In this document: positions 8,791 to 16,263 of the stretch, one piece after another
How positions within the stretch are numbered: position 1 is the stretch's first letter
Layout of the letters: each line of letters opens with the position of its first letter
NCBI GenBank assembly: GCA_964439595.1
Contig: CAYTOK010000001.1
Location: 124,001-188,000, forward strand
Length of the DNA: 64,000 bases
Source: CAIJXB01 sp964439595
GTDB lineage: Bacteria > Chlamydiota > Chlamydiia > Chlamydiales > Rhabdochlamydiaceae
Direction: 5' to 3'
Made by a program: the position numbers and the translations under genes
The notes under the pieces: generated by a model
Databases searched by the model: none
Told to the model about the DNA's origin: nothing
Seen by the model: only the letters and a program-made list of their open reading frames with translations

Positions 8791-9102
8791 TTTATAAGTC
8801 CTTTTTCTGTGCGTAGTGTTTTTAGGTAAGTATAGCGAATCAGGGGAAATGTTTCTATGTATTTGACAAAAGGGTAACGGGATAGGAGATCAGAAGAAGT
8901 AAAAAAATATTAGGAAGTTAAGTGCTTTTGGATATTCAAGGATTAATGTGTTTACATAGACATTTTTTGGATCCCCTAAGAAGAGAGTTGTTTTTAATTT
9001 AATACAATTAGGGAAAAAGCCTATTGACTCTTACGTATACGTCATTGTGTATATTGAAAGTATCCTTTAAAATCATAGGGATATTACAAGGATGGAAGAT
9101 TG
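8791..9102. other. Intergenic region between lpdA and the MerR-type gene
   Basis: This 312-bp AT-rich region separates two divergent genes. Its right end holds the MerR-type promoter and operator described separately. The left part should hold the lpdA promoter, but I see no convincing boxes. No additional gene is visible. Confidence 0.6.
9024..9055 (+). promoter_or_regulatory. MerR-type promoter with 20-bp spacer and palindromic operator
   Basis: A TTGACT -35 box (9024-9029) and a TATATT -10 box (9050-9055) are separated by 20 bp, longer than the usual 17. The perfect palindrome ACGTATACGT (9033-9042) lies between them. MerR regulators act on such over-long spacers by twisting the DNA. The start of the MerR/TipAS gene is about 50 bp downstream, so autoregulation is likely. 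Confidence 0.7.
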
Positions 9103-9879
9103 ATGGCTTATACAGTTAAAAAATTAAGTGAGCTCTCCGGAGTGACGATTAGGACCCTTCATTTTTATGAAGAGGAGGATCTAATTAAACCTGCTTATTA
9201 TGGGTCTAATGGGTATCGATACTATGGAGAGAAAGAATTGCTGCAATTGCAGCAAATTTTGTTTTTCAAAGAGCTAGGTTTTACAATTAAGCAAATAAAG
9301 AAAGTTATAGGAAAAGGCGACTTTGACCAGCTTTCCGCTCTTTATTTGCATAGAAAATCGCTTAGAGAAGAGAAGGAGAAAATAGGAAGATTGCTTAAGA
9401 CCATCGATAAAACAATTAATCACTTAGAAGGAAAAACGAAAATGAAAGATACAGAAATTTTTGATGGTTTCAACATCACTTTAGTAAAAAAGGCAAAAAA
9501 GGAATCCGTCTTATTTACTGTAGAAGAAACCGTCCTTAGCAGTATTAGAAAGCCTACTGAAAATACTAAAGACGTTGAAGCAAAAGGCCAGGTATTCTAT
9601 CAAAATATTATTGATACAGCGCATGCTATTTTTAAAGAACTTGTGGTCTGTATGGAAAAAGAGATGGATCCAAGATCCCCCGAGGTGCAAATGTGGATTA
9701 AAAAACATCATGAGTTTACAGATAAGATGCAGAGTGCAACGCAAGAAGTTTATAAGGCAATGGCAAAGCTATACCTGGAACATCCTGCGTTTAGAAAACA
9801 GCTGGATGCATTTCATCCACAACTTGCCGAATTTATCTCTGAAGGGATGATTATCTTTGCAGATAGGGAACTAGACTAA
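9103..9879 (+). CDS. MerR family regulator with TipAS antibiotic-binding domain
   Basis: The start is ATG 9103, with an AAGGA/GGAAG-like site just upstream; the product has 258 residues. An N-terminal MerR winged helix-turn-helix (about 3-70, with Arg-Thr-Leu-His-Phe-Tyr and the Gly-Tyr-Arg-Tyr-Tyr wing) leads into a long coiled-coil dimer helix (about 75-115). A C-terminal all-helical domain follows, with the pattern of TipAS ligand-binding domains (about 140-255). Family members sense hydrophobic drugs or toxic compounds and activate their own and efflux promoters. The elongated-spacer promoter upstream fits autoactivation. No efflux pump sits next to it, so further targets are unknown. Confidence 0.88.
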   Translation: MAYTVKKLSELSGVTIRTLHFYEEEDLIKPAYYGSNGYRYYGEKELLQLQQILFFKELGFTIKQIKKVIGKGDFDQLSALYLHRKSLREEKEKIGRLLKTIDKTINHLEGKTKMKDTEIFDGFNITLVKKAKKESVLFTVEETVLSSIRKPTENTKDVEAKGQVFYQNIIDTAHAIFKELVVCMEKEMDPRSPEVQMWIKKHHEFTDKMQSATQEVYKAMAKLYLEHPAFRKQLDAFHPQLAEFISEGMIIFADRELD

Positions 9880-9896
9880 GAATACCAATAGAAAAA

Positions 9897-9934
9897 AACA
9901 AAAGGCTTCAATGTAGTTTTGAGGCCTTTTATTT
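9897..9934 (+). terminator. Rho-independent terminator after the MerR-type gene
   Basis: AAAAGGCTTCAA pairs with TTTTGAGGCCTTTT across a short loop, with one G-T pair, and is followed by a T-rich stretch. It starts about 18 bp after the TAA at 9877-9879 and ends the monocistronic regulator transcript. Confidence 0.8.
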
Positions 9935-10160
9935 ATGTGATAGGCGTGATAAATTAACATAAAACTATTTTAATTTTTTTGTTGGTGCTATGCTGCCAAG
10001 GATTTTTACGAGTAAGTAGAGAGTCTATGTTTAGTTGCAAAAGAGAAGAAATATTAGCTTAGACTGCTGAAGATATTTAGTGTGTCAACTATGACGAGGC
10101 AAGAAATGCAAAGAATGTTAATAACAAAGTTGAAAATTACATTGACCCTAGGGAGATACT

Positions 10161-10871
10161 ATGGAAATTCGTAAAATTGATTATTATGATGGAGAAGTAT
10201 TATTAGAGGCGACCGTTGCTTTAGAAAAGAGTCAAGGCAAGCGGCCTCTTATTTTTATTTTTCCTGCCTGGGAAGGAAAAAATGACTTTGCTGAAAAAAA
10301 AGCTATAGAATTAGCAAAAATTGGTTTTATTGGATGCGCTTTGGATCCTTATGGTAAGGGGATTCTTGGAAAAGATAGAGAAGAGTGCTCCTCTCTTATG
10401 GGTCCTCTTATGGCAAATCGAGAAATGCTGCGCAGGCGTATTTTAGCGTCTAAAGCGCTACTTTCAGTAATTCCTGAAGCGGATATAGATAAAGTCGGAG
10501 CAATTGGGTTTTGCTTTGGAGGGCTATGTGCTCTTGATTTAGCTAGAGCAGGGGTAGATGTTAAAGGCGTCGTGAGCTTTCATGGTCTTCTCCAAGAAGC
10601 TGAAGGATTGTCTATTCATCCAATCCTTTCTAAGGTTTTAGTATTACATGGAAATAAAGATCCTATGGTTTCATGTAGGGACGTGGAAACGTTCTGCCTT
10701 GAAATGGAAAGTAAATCTGTAGATTTTCAAGTGCATATCTTTGGAAATACTATGCATGCATTTACAAATCCGGAGGCAAATGATCCTGATTTCGGGACTG
10801 TTTACAGTCAGAGTGCAGATTGTCGTTCTTGGCTTTTGATGAGGAGTTTTTTTGAGGAGCTTTTTGGATAG
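10161..10871 (+). CDS. Dienelactone hydrolase family alpha/beta hydrolase
   Basis: This 236-residue cytoplasmic hydrolase has the dienelactone hydrolase catalytic set: Cys118 in Gly-Phe-Cys-Phe-Gly-Gly, Asp167 in Gly-Asn-Lys-Asp-Pro-Met, and His199 in Met-His-Ala-Phe-Thr. The nucleophile is Cys rather than Ser, as in true dienelactone hydrolases, but chlamydiae have no aromatic degradation pathway, so the substrate is unknown. An AGGGAG site precedes the ATG at 10161. The last 110 bp overlap the antisense end of the DUF2892 gene. It stands alone, with no operon partner. Confidence 0.88.
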   Translation: MEIRKIDYYDGEVLLEATVALEKSQGKRPLIFIFPAWEGKNDFAEKKAIELAKIGFIGCALDPYGKGILGKDREECSSLMGPLMANREMLRRRILASKALLSVIPEADIDKVGAIGFCFGGLCALDLARAGVDVKGVVSFHGLLQEAEGLSIHPILSKVLVLHGNKDPMVSCRDVETFCLEMESKSVDFQVHIFGNTMHAFTNPEANDPDFGTVYSQSADCRSWLLMRSFFEELFG

Positions 10872-11061
10872 GACAGCTATTTTTGCCAAGAAGTTGATAA
10901 ACGATGCACCAGCTCATAAATACTTCAAAAAAAACAAAGAGAGAAAAAGCTGCTGCAAGGTAGCTTTTTTGTAAGTAAGCATAAACTAGAAGTGCTAAGG
11001 CAGCAAAGAGTCTAAGGGCTCTACCTGCCTTATTTATATTTTTTTTAGGACGAAGTCTCAT
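10762..11061 (-). CDS. DUF2892-type small membrane protein
   Basis: The product has 99 residues with two closely spaced hydrophobic segments (about 15-33 and 36-54) and a Cys-x4-Tyr-x-Leu-Leu-Gly-x3-Cys-Pro pattern. This matches the YgaP-like inner-membrane DUF2892 family, with its usual cysteine-containing end near residue 63. The remaining hydrophilic tail lies antisense to the end of the dienelactone hydrolase gene and may be a read-through extension past a lost stop. A decayed copy of the first half of the gene lies at 12.83-12.97 kb, which supports this being a real gene. Confidence 0.65.
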   Translation of the reverse strand: MRLRPKKNINKAGRALRLFAALALLVYAYLQKSYLAAAFSLFVFFEVFMSWCIVYQLLGKNSCPIQKAPQKNSSSKAKNDNLHSDCKQSRNQDHLPPDL

Positions 11062-11144
11062 TTATCAAGTCTCCTTTGAAATAAGGGGTTTTTATGGTTG
11101 AGTAGTGTGGTCATACTGCTCACTTTGTAATATCGTATATTAGC

Positions 11145-11158
11145 CTTGTTTAAACAAG
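11145..11158. repeat. 14-bp perfect palindrome in a duplicated intergenic segment
   Basis: CTTGTTTAAACAAG reads the same on both strands and is followed by a T run and then CAATATTTATTG, another near-perfect inverted repeat. The same block, slightly changed, recurs at about 12995-13037 after the decayed DUF2892 copy. It could be an operator or a weak terminator. Confidence 0.55.
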
Positions 11159-11223
11159 CGTTTTTTTTGGCAATATTTATTGCTTTAATTATCCTATCTT
11201 TCGAGGTAAAGCATTAATCTCAA

Positions 11224-12552
11224 TTATGAGAAAAGGGATTTGATTCTATCAGAGCCTCCTTCGATAGCTTCAAAAGCGGCATAGAGAGGGATTGACAAGA
11301 CTTTATTAAATTGATTGCGTTGAAGAGTGGACAGTTTAATGCCGTATGGGCTTTTTGGATGAGAGTCTAAAAAAGAATGTAGGCTTTGTAAAGTGGATCC
11401 TTTTCCAGACTTTACTTCAATGGGAATAACTGTTCCTTTGATTGTTGATAAATAGTCCACTTCAGCTTCGCTTCCTTTTGTTTCTTTATGCCAGTAATAG
11501 AGGGTATTGCGTATGTCAGAGGAAGCGTAAGCCATTAGTTCTTGTCCTATGAAGTTTTCTACTAATTTTCCCTGATTAACAAAAGCTGTTTCTGGATGGA
11601 GGAGCCAGTCTTTGTTGTCTAATCCTAAAAGTTGTTGCATAACACCCACATCAAAACAGATGACTTTATAGCGTTCTAGGTTTGCTGAGGCTCCTAATGG
11701 GATCCCTTGACCAGATGTGTGGTAAGCGATATGAATAATATGCGCTTTTTCCATAAGCTCAAGACAAGGAGCTAGTTCTCTTTTTCGGTAATCGCCAACA
11801 CTTTGAAATTTGAATTTTCCTCCAACTTGTAAGGGAATATGTTGTAATAATAAGTTAAGATATTTTAGCTGTGTTTTTTTTGCATATTTTTCAAAATCTT
11901 GTTTATAAGTTCCGACAATAGCGCGAAGAATAGTTTGAGGTGAAGATATTTGTTCTGTATTGATCCAGGAAAAAACAACTTCCGGAAGGCCCCCGACAAC
12001 AAAATATTCACCAAGGATTTTCAAAATTTTATTGTGAATAGCTTCTGAAAAAGTGGCTTTTTCATAAATGGATTGTAGCATTAACAATCCTCCTTTTGCG
12101 ACTAAAAATTCAGCAAAGCTCATTGGGTATACCGTGAGGGTTTCTACACGGCCAACGGGGATGCCAACTTGTTCTAAAGCAAACTCCAGAAGGGACCCTG
12201 CTCCAATAACATGAAGGGATGGCATTTCTTCGTAAAAATAACGTAGTGCTAAAATAGCTTGAGGGCATGATTGAATTTCATCAAAAAAAAGAAGGGTTTT
12301 TCCGGGTTGGATTGAGGTTCCTCTATCTATAGATAGCTCTTTTAAAATTCGTATTGGATCTAAATTTTGCGTGAAAATAGAGTGAAGCTCTGCTCTTTTT
12401 TCTAAATTGACTTCGTAAAAATCATCATAAGATTTCCCTAAATATCTTACTGCAAAGGTTTTTCCGACCTGTCTTGCACCTCTTAGTATAAGGGCTTTTC
12501 TAGTAGTAGATATTTTCCAATTCCTAAGTTCTTGATCTATAAGTCTTTTCAT
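11224..12552 (-). CDS. AAA ATPase with C-terminal DUF4143 (nuclease-like) domain
   Basis: The 442-residue protein has a Walker A Gly-Ala-Arg-Gln-Val-Gly-Lys-Thr near residue 25 and a Walker B Leu-Leu-Phe-Phe-Asp-Glu-Ile-Gln near 88. Its C-terminal part has the DUF4143 pattern Glu-Ala-Glu-Val-Asp-Tyr ... Ile-Pro-Ile-Glu-Val-Lys-Ser-Gly, the Glu-x-Lys core of a PD-(D/E)XK-like fold. Such ATPases are heavily multiplied in amoeba-associated chlamydiae and other intracellular bacteria; their function is not established. It is intact, monocistronic and flanked by the two copies of a duplicated DUF2892 segment, as if it had been inserted with or next to a duplication. Confidence 0.88.
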   Translation of the reverse strand: MKRLIDQELRNWKISTTRKALILRGARQVGKTFAVRYLGKSYDDFYEVNLEKRAELHSIFTQNLDPIRILKELSIDRGTSIQPGKTLLFFDEIQSCPQAILALRYFYEEMPSLHVIGAGSLLEFALEQVGIPVGRVETLTVYPMSFAEFLVAKGGLLMLQSIYEKATFSEAIHNKILKILGEYFVVGGLPEVVFSWINTEQISSPQTILRAIVGTYKQDFEKYAKKTQLKYLNLLLQHIPLQVGGKFKFQSVGDYRKRELAPCLELMEKAHIIHIAYHTSGQGIPLGASANLERYKVICFDVGVMQQLLGLDNKDWLLHPETAFVNQGKLVENFIGQELMAYASSDIRNTLYYWHKETKGSEAEVDYLSTIKGTVIPIEVKSGKGSTLQSLHSFLDSHPKSPYGIKLSTLQRNQFNKVLSIPLYAAFEAIEGGSDRIKSLFS

Positions 12553-12828
12553 TTTTTTTAGCTGGTTTTTTTGTTTTTTGGCGAAAAAGTACGGTATAAA
12601 TATCTTTATTTTGGTTGTTTTTCGGGGTGATTGTCTAAGTTTTTGGTTAAAATTTCAACTGTAAACTATGTTTTTGTCTTAAAATTATCTGATTTTTTTG
12701 AAAATATAGCCTTTCCTATCGGACAAGGGCCTTTTTAGTCGCATTTTTTTTGACATTTTTAGTCCAGATAAAATGGTGGATTTTAATTTAAAAAATCTAT
12801 TTCCGGCAGTCCTAATTGTCGTAGAACA
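12553..12828. other. Intergenic region upstream of the DUF4143 ATPase
   Basis: This AT-rich stretch contains homopolymer T runs. I see no gene, RNA or clear promoter boxes in it. It runs into the decayed DUF2892 copy. Confidence 0.5.
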
Positions 12829-13040
12829 CTTATCAACACTTCAAAAAAAAAAGAAAAAACAGCTGCAAGGTAGCTTTTTTGTAAGTAAGTATAAACTAGA
12901 AGTGCTAAGGGAGTAAAGAGTCTAAGGGTTCTACCTGCCTTATTTATACTTTTTTTAGGATGAAGTCTCCTATAGGAAGATTTCTTTGTTAGCTTTGTTT
13001 AAACAAGCGGTTTTTTTAGCAATATTTATTGCTTTATTGA
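12829..13040 (-). pseudogene. Decayed duplicate of the DUF2892 gene and its upstream region
   Basis: The stretch 12829-12975 closely matches 10911-11065, the first half of the DUF2892 gene, including a shared run around the Ala-Tyr-Leu-Gln-Lys-Ser-Tyr codons. The start ATG has become AGG, a 3-bp deletion is present, and homology stops before the second half. The adjoining 12995-13040 repeats the TTGTTTAAACAA palindrome and the TTTATTGC octamers found upstream of the intact gene, with about 65 bp missing between the blocks. This is a segmental duplication that flanks the DUF4143 ATPase. Confidence 0.8.
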
Positions 13041-13246
13041 TTTACACTGATTAGAAAACAATAAAAAATTCAAATCTTCCTACGGATTGCACGCTTCGTG
13101 ATGATCTTCAGTATTTTAAAAAGAGGGGGGTAGCGATGAAAGAGCACGATCAAGAAAGCCAAATGGACTTGAGCTAGTTCTTTTCTTGGAACAAGGCGTT
13201 TTTTTGAAAAGCAGATCGTCTTAAATTTATTATGGAGCTAGCTTGT

Positions 13247-13303
13247 AATATGCTCTCTATTCCGCTATATTGAGTCTCAAAATAACGGAATAGAGAGCAT
13301 ATT
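13247..13303. repeat. Perfect 18-bp inverted repeat with inner stem
   Basis: Arms AATATGCTCTCTATTCCG (13247-13264) and its exact complement (13286-13303) enclose 21 bases. These contain a second short inverted pair, TTGAG-T-CTCAA. The right arm ends two bases before the ATG of the ATPase remnant. It could be an operator of that gene, or the end of a small mobile (MITE-like) element. Confidence 0.8.
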
Positions 13304-13305
13304 GT

Positions 13306-13415
13306 ATGTTTGTAAAGCGCGGATTGAGGGTTTCTAAGCAGAGTTTTTTTCTTTTTGGGCCGAGGGTACCGGTAAAACGACTTGGCTTAAAGAACAATTT
13401 TCAAAAGCTTTATAG
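13306..13415 (+). pseudogene. N-terminal remnant of a second DUF4143-type AAA ATPase
   Basis: From ATG 13306 the frame reads into Ser-Phe-Phe-Leu-Phe-Gly-Pro-Arg. A single-base loss then shifts the frame, and the next frame continues Gly-Thr-Gly-Lys-Thr-Thr-Trp-Leu-Lys-Glu-Gln before a stop at 13413-13415. Joined, this is the typical start and Walker A of an AAA/DUF4143 ATPase. Only about 37 codons survive, cut off at the end of the opposing glycosyltransferase gene. Confidence 0.75.
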
Positions 13416-14606
13416 TCCTTTTTGTATCAGATTTTGAATCTCAATTATATCTCGATTAAGGTCTTGTCTTATGGATTCTGGTACATCGGGATACTGCACC
13501 GTTTTCTTGCAGGCTTCTAAGGCGTCTTTACTCTTTCCGAGTCTCCAAGATGCACCCGCTAGTTGGTAATAAAGTTGCCAGGTAATTCCTGTGTCTATGT
13601 TAAAAAAGTCATCAGTTCGGGGAGTTATAAGAGATGCTTTTTTTAGTGTTTCATAGGCTAGCAGGTCTTTTTCTTTTCTAACATAGTAGCATCCAAGGTA
13701 GAATAAAGGTTCTAATCGCCAGGGCCTATACATATGAGCTCTGTTATAGCTTTCTGTTACAACTAGTATGGGCATTTCTAAGAGGTCTTGGAGTCTTGCA
13801 CTCATGTATAAAGAATAGAAGTAGTCATCAGAGGATCCTTCTCCCATAGAAATTCTTTTTTGATATGCTTCTAAGGCAAGGGGGTACTTTTCTGCTGCTA
13901 CATAACATTGCCCTAGGTGGAATTGGTAGCGAAGGTTTCCTGGTTCTTTTTCTAGCCCTTTTTTAAGAGCTTCTGCATCGTCTAGGTGTTTCCTTGGGTT
14001 TTTTGCTCTAGCGCCTGTAGCAACCTCTGAAAGGTTAAAAACACCCTGAATAACTGCAGAGGTTTTTCTTTCCGTGCTATCTAAGATTTCATGGAGCACG
14101 CCTTTCCAGTGCCAGTCTAAAGCATTGCGGACTAAAAAGTCTCTAATACCTTCTGTTTGTCCATATTTAAGAACTATACCGTATACATCCTTATCTAAGA
14201 TTCCCTTTTTAAAATCTTTAGAGAAAACAAGCGTTTCATCGGCATCGATGAATAGAGAGTACTCTGCTTTATTTTTAGCAAGCTGCAGGGCTTCATCGCG
14301 GTTGTGCCCAAAATTTACCCAAGGTCTTTCATGCAACTCGCCGGGGATGCCTTTCATGCAGTTTTTAATGATCTCTTGCGTGCCATCGGTAGACCCTGTA
14401 TCGACAATAACCCAATAATCAATCAGATTTTTTGTGGAGTTTAGGCACTTTTCAATTACCGCACTTTCATTTTTAACAATCATGTTTAAGCAAATGGTGT
14501 TTTTGCCTACAGGCTTGGATTGAGAGGGAGAAAGAGTAAATACTGCGATAAGTAAGGTAAAGCAACCTGTTAGTAGTAAGATAAAGCGGAGAAGAGGCTT
14601 TTTCAT
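13410..14606 (-). CDS. Glycosyltransferase family 2 protein with TPR repeats
   Basis: The product has 398 residues. An N-terminal signal anchor (about 7-26) is followed by a GT2 (GT-A) domain with Asn-Met-Ile-Val-Lys-Asn-Glu, Asp-Thr-Gly-Ser-Thr-Asp-Gly-Thr and the metal-binding Asp-Ala-Asp-Glu (about 120). The second half (about 210-395) consists of TPR-like helix pairs such as His-Leu-Gly-Gln-Cys-Tyr and Ala-Leu-Glu-Ala-Tyr. Related proteins add sugars to surface or secreted glycans or to proteins. It might modify the nearby exoproteins, but nothing in the sequence shows that. It stands alone on the minus strand; its stop overlaps the end of an ATPase remnant. Confidence 0.85.
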   Translation of the reverse strand: MKKPLLRFILLLTGCFTLLIAVFTLSPSQSKPVGKNTICLNMIVKNESAVIEKCLNSTKNLIDYWVIVDTGSTDGTQEIIKNCMKGIPGELHERPWVNFGHNRDEALQLAKNKAEYSLFIDADETLVFSKDFKKGILDKDVYGIVLKYGQTEGIRDFLVRNALDWHWKGVLHEILDSTERKTSAVIQGVFNLSEVATGARAKNPRKHLDDAEALKKGLEKEPGNLRYQFHLGQCYVAAEKYPLALEAYQKRISMGEGSSDDYFYSLYMSARLQDLLEMPILVVTESYNRAHMYRPWRLEPLFYLGCYYVRKEKDLLAYETLKKASLITPRTDDFFNIDTGITWQLYYQLAGASWRLGKSKDALEACKKTVQYPDVPESIRQDLNRDIIEIQNLIQKGL

Positions 14607-14756
14607 CTGAATTTTCCTTTTTTGTAAGAGGTCTTGAACTGCAATAATTTATTGTCAAATATCTATCTTACATAAAATGGCGCCTAAAGCAACTTTTTTC
14701 AGTTGCTATGATTGGATTGCTGGTTATTTAAGGATTTCAAAATGGATGGATGAGAT

Positions 14757-14794
14757 GCAAATAAGACTACATGTGCTCTTGTAGCCTTATTTGC
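14757..14794. terminator. Hairpin downstream of the partition genes
   Basis: GCAAATAAG-A-CTACA pairs with TGTAG-C-CTTATTTGC, 14 of 15 positions, around a short loop. It lies about 10 bp past the stop of the small partition protein gene. A T-rich run follows on the plus strand, so it could end transcription in either direction. Confidence 0.6.
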
Positions 14795-14802
14795 TTGTTT
14801 TA

Positions 14803-14826
14803 TTTATTGCTTTATTGTTTTATTGC
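14803..14826. repeat. Octamer iterons at the end of the RHH gene (3 units)
   Basis: The array is TTTATTGC, TTTATTGT, TTTATTGC in direct tandem. It encodes the final Lys-Thr-Ile-Lys-Gln and stop of the overlapping minus-strand gene. It belongs to the same 8-bp family as the arrays upstream of parA. Confidence 0.65.
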
Positions 14827-15175
14827 TTACTATCCTGGCAAGGAATTTACTTGCGGCGCCTTTGCTTTCAAAATCGGCAAAAGCCATTTTTAAAGCTTCT
14901 TCTACAAGAAGCGTTTTTGATACCTGTTTGCTTTTGCAAAGTTTGCGAATAGCGTGGCACTTATCTTCTAGCTCTAGAAGAATTTGACAAGGAAGGTTGA
15001 ACGTTGCTTTTTCCTTGAGCTCTTCTTCTTGCACTTGTTTCGGGGCGGTTTGCTTTATTTCTTTAATGCTTTCTTGCTTTATTTCTTTGCTTTCTTCTGG
15101 TTTTATTGCTTTACTGCTCATTAATCCTGACATGATGCTGCCTAGGATGTCCGGGGTGCTTGTTCGATCATGCAT
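14804..15175 (-). CDS. Small ribbon-helix-helix protein, probable partition partner of ParA
   Basis: The product has 123 residues. The N-terminal half is low in complexity, with recurring Lys-Glu-Ile-Lys-Gln motifs (about 25-55). The C-terminal half resembles a ribbon-helix-helix DNA-binding fold: a short strand (about 62-67, Ala-Thr-Phe-Asn-Leu-Pro) followed by helices ending in Leu-Val-Glu-Glu-Ala-Leu. Its start overlaps the end of parA by 8 bp, so they are co-translated. This is the layout of type Ib partition cassettes, where the small RHH protein binds iterated centromere repeats. The repeated Lys-Glu-Ile-Lys-Gln codons are themselves made of the octamers seen in the flanks. The role is inferred from context. 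Confidence 0.75.
   Translation of the reverse strand: MHDRTSTPDILGSIMSGLMSSKAIKPEESKEIKQESIKEIKQTAPKQVQEEELKEKATFNLPCQILLELEDKCHAIRKLCKSKQVSKTLLVEEALKMAFADFESKGAASKFLARIVSNKTIKQ
15054..15117. repeat. Octamer iterons inside the RHH gene
   Basis: Consecutive units TTTATTTC, TTTAATGC, TTTCTTGC, TTTATTTC cover 15054-15085. TTTATTGC and TTTACTGC follow at 15102-15117. They encode the Lys-Glu-Ile-Lys-Gln repeats of the protein and are degenerate versions of the intergenic octamers. Confidence 0.5.
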
Positions 15176-15911
15176 TTGCTAGAATCCTTTGTACGGTGTT
15201 TTCATAATCTTTTGCTCCGGTAGAGTTAGGAGCGTACTCGTAAATGGTTTTTCCAAATCCTGCAGATTCGGAAATGCGTACGGAGTATTTAACCGGTTCG
15301 CAAAGAAGGGTGGGATAGTACTTTCTTAGTTGGTCTAGTATTTCCGTGGATTTTTTTACTCTTCTATCTAAAAAAGTAGGCAAGAGATACTTGTATTCTA
15401 GTTTTTTATTAAAGTTTTGTACGCTTTTTAATCTCTCTGCGAACTCTACGAGGCTATTTAAGGTGAGGATTTCGAGACTTACCGGAGTTAATACTTCCGT
15501 GCAATAAAAAAGGGCGTTGATTGTGAGAGTGTCCCAGCTTGGAGATGTGTCTACGATGACAAAGTCAAACTGTCCTTCTAACGGCCCTAGAGCCTGCGAG
15601 AGGGTCTGTTCTGCTCCAAAATCTTTTCTTCCAATAGATCTTTTAATTCCAGATAAAGCCTTTCCTCCTGCTAAAATCCATAGGTTTTCTCTTGCTAGGT
15701 GAATCGCTTCTTTTGCGGTGACATCTTCATTTAAAACGTCTGCTAGATTGTATTTAGGGCTAACTCCTAATAAGAAAGAGTCTTGGCCTTGATCGTCTGT
15801 ATCAACTAGGAGAACTTTTTTTTCTAAAAGAGCTAGGCCGTGTGCTATGCTGACGCAAGTGGAGCTTTTCCCGACGCCTCCTTTAGATAAACTAATGCAG
15901 ATTTTTCTCAT
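15168..15911 (-). CDS. parA: ParA family partition ATPase
   Basis: The 247-residue protein begins with the deviant Walker A motif Lys-Gly-Gly-Val-Gly-Lys-Ser (about 9-15) of ParA/MinD ATPases. Asp-Thr-Asp-Asp-Gln-Gly (switch I, about 37-42) and Val-Asp-Thr-Ser-Pro-Ser (Walker B/switch II) follow. It lacks an N-terminal DNA-binding extension, as in short type Ib ParA proteins. It is followed with an 8-bp overlap by a small RHH protein and preceded by octamer iterons, a plasmid-style partition cassette. It may be a relic of an integrated plasmid or may act on the chromosome. Confidence 0.88.
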   Translation of the reverse strand: MRKICISLSKGGVGKSSTCVSIAHGLALLEKKVLLVDTDDQGQDSFLLGVSPKYNLADVLNEDVTAKEAIHLARENLWILAGGKALSGIKRSIGRKDFGAEQTLSQALGPLEGQFDFVIVDTSPSWDTLTINALFYCTEVLTPVSLEILTLNSLVEFAERLKSVQNFNKKLEYKYLLPTFLDRRVKKSTEILDQLRKYYPTLLCEPVKYSVRISESAGFGKTIYEYAPNSTGAKDYENTVQRILANA

Positions 15912-16038
15912 AAATTTCTCTTGGGTTAAGTTGCTAAAAGGTTCTTTTTTGTATTCATGGTAGTGAGTTCACGCTAACAAAATTAGGTTCTTTTTTGCAA
16001 GCAATAAATATGGGTGTATTTTTGTGTTGCTGTGTTTT

Positions 16039-16062
16039 TTTATTGCTTTATTGCTTTATTTT
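16039..16062. repeat. Octamer iterons upstream of parA (3 units)
   Basis: Direct tandem units TTTATTGC, TTTATTGC, TTTATTTT lie 128 bp upstream of the parA start. Confidence 0.65.
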
Positions 16063-16115
16063 ACTTGCTTAGGTTTATGTTTTAGGTTGTTTTTTCATTT
16101 TTTTTCTGTGATTGT

Positions 16116-16139
16116 TTTATTTCTTTATTTCTTTATTTC
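16116..16139. repeat. Octamer iterons upstream of parA (3 units)
   Basis: Three identical direct units TTTATTTC, followed by a partial unit TTTGG, lie 205 bp upstream of parA and about 125 bp upstream of tpsB. Confidence 0.65.
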
Positions 16140-16263
16140 TTTGGTTGCGATTTTTCTCTCTGCAGATTACAAGAAAAAAAAGATTGCTTTTAATTGAAGT
16201 TACAAGATATGGGTATGAATAAAAGAAATAATTAGAAAAACCTGTTGTATGTAAGGGGTTGTC

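Larger units (their letters stand above)
15912..16263. other. Intergenic region with iterons between parA and tpsB
   Basis: This 352-bp AT-rich divergent region contains two octamer arrays (16039-16062 and 16116-16139) and an inverted single unit near 16010 (GCAATAAA). It must hold the promoters of both parA and tpsB, though no strong boxes stand out. It is the best candidate for a parS-like centromere site. No gene is visible. Confidence 0.6.

Noticed and set aside
10671..10889. Minus-strand frame of 72 codons inside the dienelactone hydrolase gene
   Set aside because: It lies entirely antisense to conserved catalytic codons and has no recognisable protein features. The DUF2892 gene in another frame explains the minus-strand coding there.
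12553..12828. A gene or small RNA upstream of the DUF4143 ATPase
   Set aside because: No open frame, stable hairpin or similarity to the neighbouring duplicated blocks was found in this AT-rich stretch.
13136..13177. Short frame ATG AAA GAG with a G-run upstream, 13 codons
   Set aside because: Too short and not repeated elsewhere. It lies in a decayed region, and the G-run can be chance.
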